Shown: positions 7,315-15,598 of the stretch, piece after piece
Layout of the letters: every line of letters starts with the position of its first letter
Position numbering within the stretch: position 1 is the stretch's first letter
From: Phycisphaerae bacterium
Lineage (GTDB): Bacteria > Planctomycetota > Phycisphaerae > Phycisphaerales > UBA1924
DNA length: 64,000 bases
Reading direction: 5' to 3'
Assembly: GCA_030432905.1 (NCBI GenBank)
Contig: JAUILU010000001.1
Coordinates: 434,001 to 498,000 of the forward strand
Translations under genes and position numbers: made by a program
The notes under the pieces: generated by a model
What the model was told of the DNA's origin: nothing
Seen by the model: the letters and a program-made list of their open reading frames with translations, nothing else
Database searches by the model: none

Positions 7315-8427
7315 ATGCGAGTATTTTGGATCATTCTCACACTCGTCATCGCAGGCTCGGGCGCGCTCGTCTTCAAGCCGAAGGCAGACACGAATGCCGC
7401 GCCCGCCGAGCCAGTTTCGGCTCAAGCCGATTCCTTGACGACCGACCGTGTGCCAACCACGCCCGCTGCAATAGCGGAAACCGCTGAACAAAACCAAGCA
7501 CCCGCAGCAACGGAATCCACAAACGATGAGTTTCGTTCTGAGGTTGCGCGTATCGAGGTTGGCGAAGAGGCCCCATCGACTCCAGCAAAGACATCCGCAG
7601 AAGAGCTTGACAGCACCGCCGAAGAAATCGCGCACGAAAAAATACGGCAGAACATTGTTTCCGATTCAACAGAGCTACCCGAGATCACTGCGGACGAGAT
7701 CATCGCGACTCTTGACGGCTCGAACGATGATTCCGAAGTCACCGAGCTAGCAGATGCCGAAACCGAGTCTGTGGCCGCAGACACAGAAGAAGCCGCCCCA
7801 AACGGCTGGGAACTGCTCGCCGAGCAGGCCAATGACGAGAACGCCGAGGAGTCCACCGAAGAAGCGCCCGCAGAAGCCGAGTCGGCAGGCGTCCCCGCTG
7901 CGATGACGATCGCTCGCAACGAGGACGGCTCGATCACAATCGGCGACACCTACACCATCACCGGCAGCGGCACGCGAGAGAACCCCTACATGGTGTCCTG
8001 GGAGTACATGGTCTCGCTGCGTGAGTACTACAACCCGCGCGAGGGCAAGAAAGCCATTCCATCGCACATCGCGATGTTTGACGGCTCGTACGTCTCAATC
8101 GCCGGCTACCTCCAGTTCCCGCTCGCTACACCCGAGCCTGTCGAGTGCCTTGTCATGCTCAACCAGTGGGACGGCTGCTGCATCGGTGTGCCGCCGACAC
8201 CCTACGACGCGATCGAGGTCTCGCTCTCCGACCCCGCATCACGCGAGCAGAAGTTCGCGGTCGAGGGCCGAATCGTCGGCAAACTCAAGATCGACCCGTA
8301 TCTCGTGGGCAACTGGCTGATCGGTCTCTACCTGCTGACCGACGCGAGCGTCGACGTCTCCGGCTCACGCACCGCCGAAGAGGTCTACGGCAACACGCCA
8401 TCGCAGCTCATCCCCGGCGCCGAATAA
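7315..8427 (+). CDS. DUF3299-like exported protein
   Basis: 370 residues. The N-terminus MRVFWIILTLVIAGSGALVF is a signal anchor. Residues about 22-200 are an Ala/Glu/Thr-rich acidic linker of low complexity. The C-terminal domain (about 210-350) has W-E-Y-M-V-S-L-x-E-Y, the GSYVSIAGYLQFPL segment and the GCCIGVPPTP motif, which resembles the C-I-H-V-P-P-P-P core of DUF3299. The gene follows the FtsX permease by 70 bp and probably belongs to the same unit. ABC-FtsX-DUF3299 combinations are known from zinc-regulated loci in Vibrio (recalled, not checked). The Cys pair may matter for metal binding or folding. Confidence 0.72.
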   Translation: MRVFWIILTLVIAGSGALVFKPKADTNAAPAEPVSAQADSLTTDRVPTTPAAIAETAEQNQAPAATESTNDEFRSEVARIEVGEEAPSTPAKTSAEELDSTAEEIAHEKIRQNIVSDSTELPEITADEIIATLDGSNDDSEVTELADAETESVAADTEEAAPNGWELLAEQANDENAEESTEEAPAEAESAGVPAAMTIARNEDGSITIGDTYTITGSGTRENPYMVSWEYMVSLREYYNPREGKKAIPSHIAMFDGSYVSIAGYLQFPLATPEPVECLVMLNQWDGCCIGVPPTPYDAIEVSLSDPASREQKFAVEGRIVGKLKIDPYLVGNWLIGLYLLTDASVDVSGSRTAEEVYGNTPSQLIPGAE

Positions 8428-8436
8428 ACCCACGCC

Positions 8437-9369
8437 TTAGCCGTAGTAGTCCAATTTGCTCTTGGCCCCGCCGCCGGTGAGTGCATCCAGAAACTCCGGT
8501 GCCGATACCCAAGAAATCGCGACACACGCGCCGGCGATAATCGCGATGCGTATCGCCAGTCTTCTGTGCCTGCACATCTTGGGCCTCAGCTCAGGGATCA
8601 GCATCAAGAACGGCACAGCCGCGAGAACACACGCGTGCCACCTCGGCATCTCGCTCAAGAAGTGACCCGACACAAATACACCCGAAAGCCAGACGATGTA
8701 AATCGTCCCCACGCCGTGGCCGATCGACCGCTCCCGAAAGATCATGCCGACGATGGCGATCCCCACAAGCGCTGCGAACAAACCGAGTGCGATCTGCCAC
8801 TGCGCCGAAGCGCCCGATGCGAAGATTGCCGGCATAGCAAACATCGGAACCGCAGCAAGCGAAAGAGCAGTCGATGTCAGATTCGACCGTTTGACGAGCA
8901 CATCGAGCGCACCGAAAGCGAGCAGCATCCAAAGCCCGACACCCGCGGTCCAGGCGATCGTTTCAACGCCCGCGTCCCAGCGGTTGCGGATCGTCGCATA
9001 CTGAAAGTACAGCACGCCGCCGACAATCAGGAGCCGACCCAGCCAACGAACCGTCGGCTGAACCTTCGCCCGTATTAAGAGCGCTTCGAGCACCGCGAAC
9101 GCGCCGGCTGCGATGATGAAGTACACTTGCTTCGCCGAGGCCGATGGGCTCGAGAAACTCACGGTCTGGATGAACGCGAAGATGTAGAAGTACGCCGCCG
9201 CTAACCCGAGCGCCGGGCCGAGCCGCTCGAGACGTTTGGCCAGCTTCGAGTGCTCGTCCTTGCGGCTAACCAGCGACGCGGACCAGAAGCCGATGAACGA
9301 CAGAAGCGCAGCGATAGTGCCGGGCGCCGCTACACCGAGCAGGCCCTCACGGAGTTGTGCAGAATTCAC
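8437..9369 (-). CDS. Polytopic membrane protein of unknown function
   Basis: 310 residues from a GTG start with AGGTG 7 nt upstream. About nine hydrophobic segments alternate with short basic loops (for example RKDEHSKLAKRLERLG after the first helix and RPKMCRHRRLAIR before the last). No catalytic or transport motif was recognised. It follows the YceI gene by 48 bp on the same strand and may be co-transcribed. YceI-like lipocalin-fold proteins bind isoprenoids, so an isoprenoid-linked membrane role is conceivable, but that is inference from position only. Confidence 0.8.
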   Translation of the reverse strand: MNSAQLREGLLGVAAPGTIAALLSFIGFWSASLVSRKDEHSKLAKRLERLGPALGLAAAYFYIFAFIQTVSFSSPSASAKQVYFIIAAGAFAVLEALLIRAKVQPTVRWLGRLLIVGGVLYFQYATIRNRWDAGVETIAWTAGVGLWMLLAFGALDVLVKRSNLTSTALSLAAVPMFAMPAIFASGASAQWQIALGLFAALVGIAIVGMIFRERSIGHGVGTIYIVWLSGVFVSGHFLSEMPRWHACVLAAVPFLMLIPELRPKMCRHRRLAIRIAIIAGACVAISWVSAPEFLDALTGGGAKSKLDYYG

Positions 9370-9417
9370 TTGGATTCACCTGTGCTTTACGTGGAATCGA
9401 GTGTTGTTCAACAAGCC

Positions 9418-10047
9418 TTACTTCTGCATGCCGGTGATGGCGACCGTGAGTTCGACTTCATCACCCAGCGCGCCGTTTTCGACGCCGTAGTCAACGCCGT
9501 ACTCGGAACGGTTGATGGTGATCTTGGCTTCCCAGCCCGAGCGTTGCCCGCCGCGAGGATCAGCCCGATCGCCCATCCACTCAAGTACGGTCGTCTCGGT
9601 CTTGGTGACACCCTTGAGTGTCAGATCGCCAGTGATTTTGAGCGTGTTGTCGCCGGCGGCCTCAAAGGTCTTGCCAACGAACGAAATCTCCGGAAACTCC
9701 TGTGCGCTGAAGAAATCGCCGCCCTTGAGATGCTTGTCCCGGTTTTCGCTATTGGAATCAACGCTGTCGGCTTGAACGCTGACACTCAGCTTGCTCGCAG
9801 AGGGGTTGTCGAGGTCGATCGAGTACTCGCCCGAGATCTTGTTGAATCGGCCGTAGAAGTTGGTCACGCCCATGTAACCGACCTTGAAAACGACGGACGA
9901 GTGCATGCCGTCCACGCCGTAGGTGTCGGCCTGGCTGGCGGCGACACTGACAGCTTCGTGAGCCGGTGCTGTGGTCGAGTTACCGACCGCCAGGCCGCCC
10001 ATGATGATCGTGCCGGTTGCCGCCAGTAGTGCTGCGTTGATGCCCAT
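9418..10047 (-). CDS. YceI-family periplasmic lipocalin-like protein
   Basis: 209 residues. An N-terminal hydrophobic stretch (MGINAALLAATGTIIMGGLAVG) acts as a signal peptide. The YceI domain follows: YGVDGMHSSVVFKVGYMGVTNFYGRF (with the conserved D-x-x-H-S and G-x-F), then D-K-H-L-K-G-G-D-F-F-S-A-Q-E-F-P-E-I-S-F and the G-D-L-T-L-K-G-V-T-K segment. YceI proteins form an extended lipocalin barrel that binds polyisoprenoids. GGGAG lies 9 nt before ATG. An inverted repeat at 10103-10132 sits in the upstream region and may be an operator. Confidence 0.94.
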   Translation of the reverse strand: MGINAALLAATGTIIMGGLAVGNSTTAPAHEAVSVAASQADTYGVDGMHSSVVFKVGYMGVTNFYGRFNKISGEYSIDLDNPSASKLSVSVQADSVDSNSENRDKHLKGGDFFSAQEFPEISFVGKTFEAAGDNTLKITGDLTLKGVTKTETTVLEWMGDRADPRGGQRSGWEAKITINRSEYGVDYGVENGALGDEVELTVAITGMQK

Positions 10048-10102
10048 CGGTGTGTACTCCCAAAGTGTGGTGTTTAAGACCCTAAACCCTATTCAACTGG
10101 CA

Positions 10103-10132
10103 GAATGAACACCAACATCACCCGGTTCATTC
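10103..10132. promoter_or_regulatory. Inverted repeat upstream of the YceI gene
   Basis: GAATGAAC - 14 nt - GTTCATTC is a perfect 8-bp inverted repeat, 55 bp upstream of the YceI start codon in an A/T-rich patch that probably holds the promoter. Spacing of 22 bp between half-site centres suits a dimeric regulator. Confidence 0.4.
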
Positions 10133-10162
10133 CAACCATTTAGTTGTTTCAACAAGAAATAT

Positions 10163-10210
10163 ACCAAGAGAAACGCCCGGCTTCAAGCACGGGCGCTCTT
10201 GGTTTTCTTT
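10163..10210 (-). terminator. Terminator hairpin between the Gly/His-rich gene and YceI
   Basis: A two-part stem (ACCAAGAG/CTCTTGGT enclosing CGCCCG/CGGGCG) begins 8 nt past the TAA of the minus-strand gene. The T-run TTTTCTTTTT is on the plus-strand side; the minus-strand side is only moderately T-rich (TATATTTCTTG). It may act in both directions and isolates the two minus-strand genes from each other. Confidence 0.65.
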
Positions 10211-11005
10211 TTACTCAGCCGAAGCAATCGCCGGCAGGGTCACCAACTCGGGCATCGCCTGCTCAAGGTCTGCCGCCAGGTCGCTGTCTGAGTCCTGAAG
10301 CGAGTCCAAGAGATCAGCCAGCATCACACTCACATCGTCTCCGAGTTCGAGCGTCGCAAGTTCGCCCTCATCGACGCCGATCGCACGCTCAGCGGACCAC
10401 GCCGCCCTCTCAGCATCACCCAATTCGGCCGAGGCAAGCGCAAAGCCCAGCTTGACCACAGCGTCTTCCGGGTCCTTCACAGCGGCGAGAGCGAAGAATC
10501 CCTGTGCCCTGTTCGCCTCGCCCTGCTCCAGAAGCTCCCAGGCGTCAGCGGTGCGTTCCTCGACACTCACCTCGTCCTTGATCTCAGGTGCCCGATTCGG
10601 CGCACGGTCGTACGTTGCAACGACATCATCGACGATCGGTGCCGAAAGCTCGGCGTCCGACCAGCAGTCGCTCCTGTCCCGGCGGTTCACTCTGGGTCTG
10701 TGGTACGAGTTCCAGCCGCTGTCCCAGTGGCGGTAGTTTGAGCGGTACCTAGGCCTGTCCCAGCCGCAATAACCCGAGTCGTACCAACCGATGCTCGGGC
10801 GGTAGTAGGCGTGGCGGTAGCCATAGCCCCCCCAATGCCCGTGCCGGTAGCCGTGTCCACCGATGTGGATCCCTGACGAGATGCTGAATCCTGAGCCGCA
10901 GAACCCAAACGACAGCCCGGATCCGATGTGAATCCCGATGCCGGCCGACGCTGTGCCGGCTGCGCTCGCGAGTGCCACCGCTCCAACCATGACGAGTTTC
11001 CGCAT
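10211..11005 (-). CDS. Exported Gly/His/Tyr-rich protein with TPR-like C-terminus
   Basis: 264 residues. Signal peptide MRKLVMVGAVALASAAGTASA, then a compositionally biased region with GIHIGG and GYRHGHWGGYGYRH-type units (about 40-105) and an Arg-rich stretch. The C-terminal half (about 145-264) is acidic and helical, A-W-E-L-L-E-Q-G-E-A-N-R-A-Q-G-F-F-A-L-A, with a helix-pair spacing like a degenerate TPR. Expression signals are good: AGGAGG 8 nt before ATG and a promoter at 11042-11070. Similar His/Gly-rich exported proteins occur in planctomycetes. Function unknown; the His-rich part could bind metals. Confidence 0.8.
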   Translation of the reverse strand: MRKLVMVGAVALASAAGTASAGIGIHIGSGLSFGFCGSGFSISSGIHIGGHGYRHGHWGGYGYRHAYYRPSIGWYDSGYCGWDRPRYRSNYRHWDSGWNSYHRPRVNRRDRSDCWSDAELSAPIVDDVVATYDRAPNRAPEIKDEVSVEERTADAWELLEQGEANRAQGFFALAAVKDPEDAVVKLGFALASAELGDAERAAWSAERAIGVDEGELATLELGDDVSVMLADLLDSLQDSDSDLAADLEQAMPELVTLPAIASAE

Positions 11006-11041
11006 ACCTAGACCTCCTTCATCTGGCCGTTGCTGTTAGTA

Positions 11042-11070
11042 AGTATACACAAACTTACATCGGCACGCAA
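11042..11070 (-). promoter_or_regulatory. Sigma70-type promoter of the Gly/His-rich gene
   Basis: On the minus strand TTGCGT, 17 bp, TATACT. The -10 matches at 5 of 6 and the -35 at 3 of 6 positions, with ideal spacing. It lies about 37 bp upstream of the start codon, leaving a leader that holds the AGGAGG site. Confidence 0.6.
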
Positions 11071-11174
11071 GCCAAGTTGGACCCATAAGTTTGCAGATTC
11101 GGCCAAGAACTGGTAACCTAGGTCCAGTTGATCGGGTACCACTCGGTAGATCCGATCTGAAAGGGGGTCCCAGG

Positions 11175-11342
11175 ATGGGCAAAACACCCAAACCCGAAAC
11201 CGCATCGCTCTCGCTCGAAGCCGCGCTGTACGACACGGGATCAGGACGATTCAGCGTCCGCCCCGGGCAATCAGCACAGCCTCAGCCAACCGCCGATGTG
11301 AAAAAGGTCAGCCAGAGCAAGCAGGGTCAGGACGACTCCTAG
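11175..11342 (+). CDS. Small hydrophilic protein, 55 residues
   Basis: An ATG preceded by GGGGGTCCCAGG opens a 55-codon frame rich in Ser, Gln, Lys and Pro (MGKTPKPETASLSLEAALYD and onward). It fills the otherwise empty space between the divergent Gly/His-rich gene and the convergent greA. A TTGCAG-17 bp-TAACCT pair at 11091-11119 could be its promoter. No homologous family is recognised and disorder is likely. It may be a real small gene or chance; the codon choice resembles neighbouring genes. Confidence 0.45.
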   Translation: MGKTPKPETASLSLEAALYDTGSGRFSVRPGQSAQPQPTADVKKVSQSKQGQDDS

Positions 11343-11413
11343 TTCGCTCGATGCACATTCTGATTCGGATCGATCCCCGCCTAGGCAATTGCTTCATTGG
11401 GCGAGGTGGTGGT

Positions 11414-11878
11414 TTAGAGGAGTTCGACAATCTCGAACTGTTTGACGCCGCGCGGCGCATCCACGCGGATCACCTCTCCCACGCGGGATTTGAGCAACGC
11501 TTGGCCCATCGGCGAGTTGATGGAGACTTCGACGTGCTCAGCCATGGCGTTGCCGCTGAGTTCACCGACAAGGCGGTAGGTGTCGTCGTCGCCCCGCTTG
11601 AGGTCCTTCAGACGCACGACGGAGCCCAGGAACACCACGTCGGCGGCCTGCTTGGATGAATCGACCACCTGAGCCGAGCCGAGCTTCTCCTCGAGTCTGC
11701 GGATCTCGGCCTCTTCCATCCCCTGCTGCTCACGGGCGGCGTGGTACTCGGCGTTCTCTTTCAGGTCACCCAGCGCCCGGGCCTCGGCGATCCGGTTTGA
11801 GATTTTCGGCCGGTTCTCTTTGAGCTCAGCAATGCGTTGCTCGAGCGTGGCTTTCTCTTCGGGCGTAATGAGTTCCAT
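11414..11878 (-). CDS. greA: Transcription elongation factor GreA
   Basis: 154 residues, standard length. The N-terminal antiparallel coiled coil (about 1-75) has the tip GDLKENAEY, whose acidic D38 and E41 are the residues GreA pushes into the RNA polymerase channel to stimulate cleavage of backtracked RNA. The C-terminal FKBP-like domain contains V-F-L-G-S-V-V-R-L and the closing [18 protein letters not shown] lies 9 nt before ATG. It is the last gene of the minus-strand cell-wall cluster, 39 bp after the unknown membrane protein. Confidence 0.97.
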   Translation of the reverse strand: MELITPEEKATLEQRIAELKENRPKISNRIAEARALGDLKENAEYHAAREQQGMEEAEIRRLEEKLGSAQVVDSSKQAADVVFLGSVVRLKDLKRGDDDTYRLVGELSGNAMAEHVEVSINSPMGQALLKSRVGEVIRVDAPRGVKQFEIVELL

Positions 11879-11917
11879 ACCGTGCTACTCCGTTCTGCAT
11901 GGTGCGCAGTGAACAAT

Positions 11918-12805
11918 CTAGGCTCTTTGTTCGGATTGTGCCAGTCTGCCGTTTCCGGCTCCCCGGATAATGGCGACCAACACCCACGCAGAAGCCGCGA
12001 AGCACGCTGTCATCCACGTCGCCCGCCAGTGGGCCGAACCGACAACCGCGTGCTGGCCCGTCCAGATGCGGTCCTTGAGCATCTCCCAAGGCGCCGTCAG
12101 CGGCGAGGACATCCGAAGCAGCAGCCGCACATCCTCCGACTGCGCGCGGCCGATCGATTGCAGCCAGATGAGCAAGGTCGGCCCGAGCAGGATCGCGACG
12201 ATCAGGGCGATCATCCAATACGTGCGCGAGAGTCCCGGCCTCGGGGCCTTGCGGTCTGGGTCGAGCTTCTGCTCGCCGAGCTTCGCGCGCCGACCCCGAC
12301 CGAGCGCGATCGAAAGAAACGCACCGACGATCAAAGCCCAAGAAATCAGCAGCACATCAGAAGCCGCGACGGCGCTCACAGTCCAACCTGTAATCACAAC
12401 CTGAGGCCAGAGCACCGCTTGCAGTGGCACAAGCAGGATCACAAGGTCCTTTGCGACCACCACCATCCCGCCGCCGACAGGCGAGACCTGACTCAGCCGT
12501 ATCATGGGCCACATGACCGTGATACCTATCGAGATCACGGTCACCAGCATCCTGGCGCCCTCGCGGTATCCCTCTGCCGTGACACGTACCGGATCGCCGA
12601 GCGCCATGAAGACGGTCAGCGTTGAGATGAGCAGGAAGCACATCCAGAGCACCGCGAAGCCCCGCGGCTCGCCTCGGCGGTGCGCCCACCGGTCGGGCTC
12701 GTCCTTCGGGACCACAAGACCGACGTGCTCAAGCCAGAGCCGAAACTTCGACGGCCCTTGCCTAACCGGCCCGGGCTGATGCTCTGTTGTCTGCTGATCA
12801 TTCAC
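11918..12805 (-). CDS. Six-helix membrane protein following ftsQ
   Basis: 295 residues, family not recognised. A cytoplasmic N-terminus (1-50) with R-x-W-L-E-H-V-G-L-V-V-P-K-D is followed by about six transmembrane helices (near 51-72, 88-106, 117-137, 145-168, 195-215 and 262-280), with a basic loop RGRRAKLGEQKLDPDRK. Its ATG overlaps the ftsQ stop by 4 nt, so it is translationally coupled. It occupies the place where ftsA and ftsZ follow ftsQ in most bacteria. No GTPase, ligase or flippase motif is seen. A role in the division or wall apparatus is inferred from coupling only. Confidence 0.8.
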   Translation of the reverse strand: MNDQQTTEHQPGPVRQGPSKFRLWLEHVGLVVPKDEPDRWAHRRGEPRGFAVLWMCFLLISTLTVFMALGDPVRVTAEGYREGARMLVTVISIGITVMWPMIRLSQVSPVGGGMVVVAKDLVILLVPLQAVLWPQVVITGWTVSAVAASDVLLISWALIVGAFLSIALGRGRRAKLGEQKLDPDRKAPRPGLSRTYWMIALIVAILLGPTLLIWLQSIGRAQSEDVRLLLRMSSPLTAPWEMLKDRIWTGQHAVVGSAHWRATWMTACFAASAWVLVAIIRGAGNGRLAQSEQRA

Positions 12806-13722
12806 CTGCGTGAATCTTGGGAGCCCGGCGAGCGATCTTCAACCAGAACCGGCCCAGAACTGATATCGATCAGTGAACGCCCGGCGTCGATCCTGTAGCC
12901 AAAGTCAGGGTGCTGACGCAGATACCGAAGCTGATTCAGCTTCGCGGTTGTGCTCACAGCGTCCGGGACAGGGTCGCTTGGCATCCGTCCCCAGATGATC
13001 CGGTTGGCCTGATCCGTCAGCAGGACGAGCCGTTTGTGTTTCTCGAAATTCGAGACCTCGATGCCCCGGATCTGGTCAGACCCGAGGCCGCCCGGTAGTT
13101 CTTCTTGCAACAGGTTCAGGAGTTCAAGCCCCGCTTGCACGGACGGGCTGGGCCAGACCTCGCCCGGGACAGCCGCCAGCGCGTTGGCGTCGGTTGCGCC
13201 GCGGATTGTTGGGAACGGCGAGAAATCGGCGCGCCAGCTCATGCGCAGCCGCCTGCCGTCGGTCGCGATGAGGTAGTCGTGGGCTCCGTCGCGGACCACC
13301 GCTGCCGGCGTGCGCCAGACACCCTCGATCTCGATCACCCCGTCGTCGAGTCGTTTGATGCTCTCGACCGAGCTGACCCAGCCGGTCTGCTTGAGCCAGA
13401 TCCCAAGGCTCTCGAGCGTGCGCGATGAGAATGGGCCGGGGTACTTCCTGACGATCTCGTAGGCGTCATCGAGGAGAGCTCGCTGCGTTTCGACCGGGGG
13501 CCAGTTGACCGCCCTGCCGTCGGAGATCGCGCTCGGCCAGTTGATGCGGACCACGGGCGGGCCGTCTCTTGCGATATCGGCGGCCTGGTCGTCGGCAAAG
13601 TTGATGCCCACGCCCATGCCCACAATCAGAACCGTGCCAGTGAGCATCGTGCCGACCACCGCGGGCGAGATCCGCTCCATGATCAGCTCACGCTTGGTTT
13701 TCTTCTTTTTCCGTGCAGCCAT
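12802..13722 (-). CDS. ftsQ: FtsQ-type cell division protein
   Basis: 306 residues from the ATG at 13722 (MAARKKKKTKREL), 17 bp after the ddl stop; a longer frame exists but would overlap ddl. Layout: short basic cytoplasmic tail, one transmembrane helix (about 19-42), a POTRA-like region from about 56, then a beta domain with EGVWRTPAAVV and YLIATDGRRL, matching the FtsQ/DivIB pattern (P-x-A-x-V then D-x-x-G). FtsQ links the divisome sub-complexes in the periplasm. Position after murC-murB-ddl is the classical place for ftsQ. Sequence is divergent, so the call rests on topology, motif and context. Confidence 0.82.
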   Translation of the reverse strand: MAARKKKKTKRELIMERISPAVVGTMLTGTVLIVGMGVGINFADDQAADIARDGPPVVRINWPSAISDGRAVNWPPVETQRALLDDAYEIVRKYPGPFSSRTLESLGIWLKQTGWVSSVESIKRLDDGVIEIEGVWRTPAAVVRDGAHDYLIATDGRRLRMSWRADFSPFPTIRGATDANALAAVPGEVWPSPSVQAGLELLNLLQEELPGGLGSDQIRGIEVSNFEKHKRLVLLTDQANRIIWGRMPSDPVPDAVSTTAKLNQLRYLRQHPDFGYRIDAGRSLIDISSGPVLVEDRSPGSQDSRR

Positions 13723-13739
13723 ACCCCACTGGAGTCGGG

Positions 13740-14690
13740 TCAGCGGGGGCTGGGGCTTGAATCGGCACACCCAGACCCGGCCTGATGCCCCGCCAGTGCG
13801 GATTCGGCCAGATAAGCGCACAGGGCCGGCATGGGCATGCCCACATGGGCGGCCGCCTGCGGGAACAAGGAATGAGCCGTGAACCCCGGCATCGTGTTGA
13901 TCTCGAGCAGCCAGTGGTCGCCGGCGCTGTCGATGATGAAATCCGCTCTGGCGAGATGCCTGACACCGATTGCCTCGGCGAGCCGCTGCGTGTCGAGCTG
14001 GATCGCTTCTGTATCGATTCCACCCGGCGCAACGGTGTAGACCGTGTCGTCCCGTTGGTACTTGGCCTCGTAGTCGTACACACCCTCTGCAGGCGCGATC
14101 TCGACCAACGGGAGCGCTTCGAGCGCGCCTCCTCGCTCGATGACCGGGCAGGTGATCTCTCGGCCCACGGTCAGACGTTCGACCATTGTGACCTGACCGG
14201 GGTTTGCGAAGATATCAGCCTTCGACGCCTTAGTCGCGGCTTCAGCTTCTGCTTCGGTTCGGCAGATGAACAGCCCCACGCTTGAGCCCTCGAGCGCCGG
14301 TTTGATGACGTACGGCAGTTGCATCCCGATACGGTCGTTCGCGTTGAACAGAACCGCTTCTGGCGTTCGAATCCCCAGCCTCGACGCGACGAGTTTGGTT
14401 GCGACCTTGTCCATCGCCAGCCTCGCCGCGGCGGGTCGGCAACCGACGTAAGGCCTCCCGTCGCATTCGAGCAGATCCTGCAGCGGGCCGCCCTCGCCCC
14501 ACCTGCCGTGCAGAACCGGGCAGAGCACATCGGCTTGTATGTCCGTAAGTGATTCTGGCTTGTCGATCAGCACAAGCTCTGCCTGAACCCCGGCTTCGTT
14601 GAGCGCCTTGGTAACCGCGGTGCTGGATTCGATCGAAACGTCGCGTTCCGCGTCGGGTCCGCCGCCGAGGACCGCGACCTTGAAACTCAC
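13740..14690 (-). CDS. ddl: D-alanine--D-alanine ligase
   Basis: 316 residues from a GTG at 14690, which overlaps the murB stop (GTGA) and has GGAGG 5 nt upstream. ATP-grasp fold: N-terminal VAVLGGGPDAERDVS, the substrate loop H-G-R-W-G-E-G-G, YVIKPALEGSSVGLF, and the metal/product site LLEINTMPGFTAHSLFPQ. Ddl makes the D-Ala-D-Ala dipeptide for the peptidoglycan pentapeptide. Size matches the family (300-370). Its presence with murB/murC shows that this planctomycete has a complete precursor route at this locus. Confidence 0.96.
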   Translation of the reverse strand: MSFKVAVLGGGPDAERDVSIESSTAVTKALNEAGVQAELVLIDKPESLTDIQADVLCPVLHGRWGEGGPLQDLLECDGRPYVGCRPAAARLAMDKVATKLVASRLGIRTPEAVLFNANDRIGMQLPYVIKPALEGSSVGLFICRTEAEAEAATKASKADIFANPGQVTMVERLTVGREITCPVIERGGALEALPLVEIAPAEGVYDYEAKYQRDDTVYTVAPGGIDTEAIQLDTQRLAEAIGVRHLARADFIIDSAGDHWLLEINTMPGFTAHSLFPQAAAHVGMPMPALCAYLAESALAGHQAGSGCADSSPSPR

Positions 14691-15598
14691 GACCGCCTCC
14701 AGACGACGACTTCGGTTTCGAGTTCGACGTCGTAGCGGTCGTGGACGAGCTTCTGCACCTGCTCGATAAGACGCAGAATGTCCGAGGCCTTGGCGGTGTC
14801 CGCGGTTTCGATGAAATTCGCATGGGTCGTGCTGACCGCGCAGGGGCCGGCGGTCATGCCCTTGCCGCCGGCGAGATCGATGAGCTTGCCCGCGCTGACG
14901 CGTTCGTGCGCAGCGCCGACACCTTCGATGTCCGCACGGAGCACTGGGTTGCGGAAGACGCACCCGCAGGTCTTCGCCGCCAAAGGCTGGGTCAGTTTCT
15001 TCTTGGCCATGACCTCTTTGAGCCTGCTGCGCGCTGCTTCCGGGTCGCCCGGTTCGAGTTGGAGCTGGACTTCGGTGATGACCAGATCGAACAGCCCGCT
15101 CGTGCGGTACGCGTAGCCGATGCTCTCGCGGGGGATCACGACACGCTCACCCGCGGTGTTGACCGCGTGGACCTCGTGCACAACGTCGGCGATCTGGCCG
15201 TACGCGCCGCCCGCGTTCATGAACGCAGCGCCACCGAGCGTGGCGGGCACACCGATCAGACCTTCGACACCAGCAAGACCCGCGCGGACGCAGGCGTGGA
15301 TGAGTTTGGACAGATCCGCCCCGCCGCCGGCGCGGACGATGCCTGTTGATTCGTTGATGTCAACCGTTCTGAATGCTGGGTGGTCAAGCCTGACAACAAG
15401 CTCGCCGACGCCATCGTCATCAACAAGAAGATTGGCGCCCTCGCCCAGAACCCGCAGATCGGGCTCGGCTGCCACGCACGCGCAGAGTTCTTCGACTGAC
15501 GCGGGCCTCGCGAGCCGATCCGCCCCGCCGCCGACGTTGAACCATGTCGGGATAGGTGCGTTCTCTTCGATCACTGGAAGTGTTGCCGGCTGACTCAT
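14687..15598 (-). CDS. murB: UDP-N-acetylenolpyruvoylglucosamine reductase MurB
   Basis: 303 residues. The ATG at 15598 overlaps the murC stop by 4 nt; longer upstream starts are ruled out by that coupling. FAD-binding features: WFNVGGGADRL, R-V-L-G-E-G-A-N-L-L-V-D-D and EGLIGVPATLGGAAFMNAGG. MurB reduces UDP-GlcNAc-enolpyruvate to UDP-MurNAc with NADPH. The catalytic Ser motif, usually G-S-x-F-x-N-P, reads GCVFRNP here with Cys213 in the Ser position. Length and motif order fit type II MurB. Confidence 0.95.
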   Translation of the reverse strand: MSQPATLPVIEENAPIPTWFNVGGGADRLARPASVEELCACVAAEPDLRVLGEGANLLVDDDGVGELVVRLDHPAFRTVDINESTGIVRAGGGADLSKLIHACVRAGLAGVEGLIGVPATLGGAAFMNAGGAYGQIADVVHEVHAVNTAGERVVIPRESIGYAYRTSGLFDLVITEVQLQLEPGDPEAARSRLKEVMAKKKLTQPLAAKTCGCVFRNPVLRADIEGVGAAHERVSAGKLIDLAGGKGMTAGPCAVSTTHANFIETADTAKASDILRLIEQVQKLVHDRYDVELETEVVVWRRS

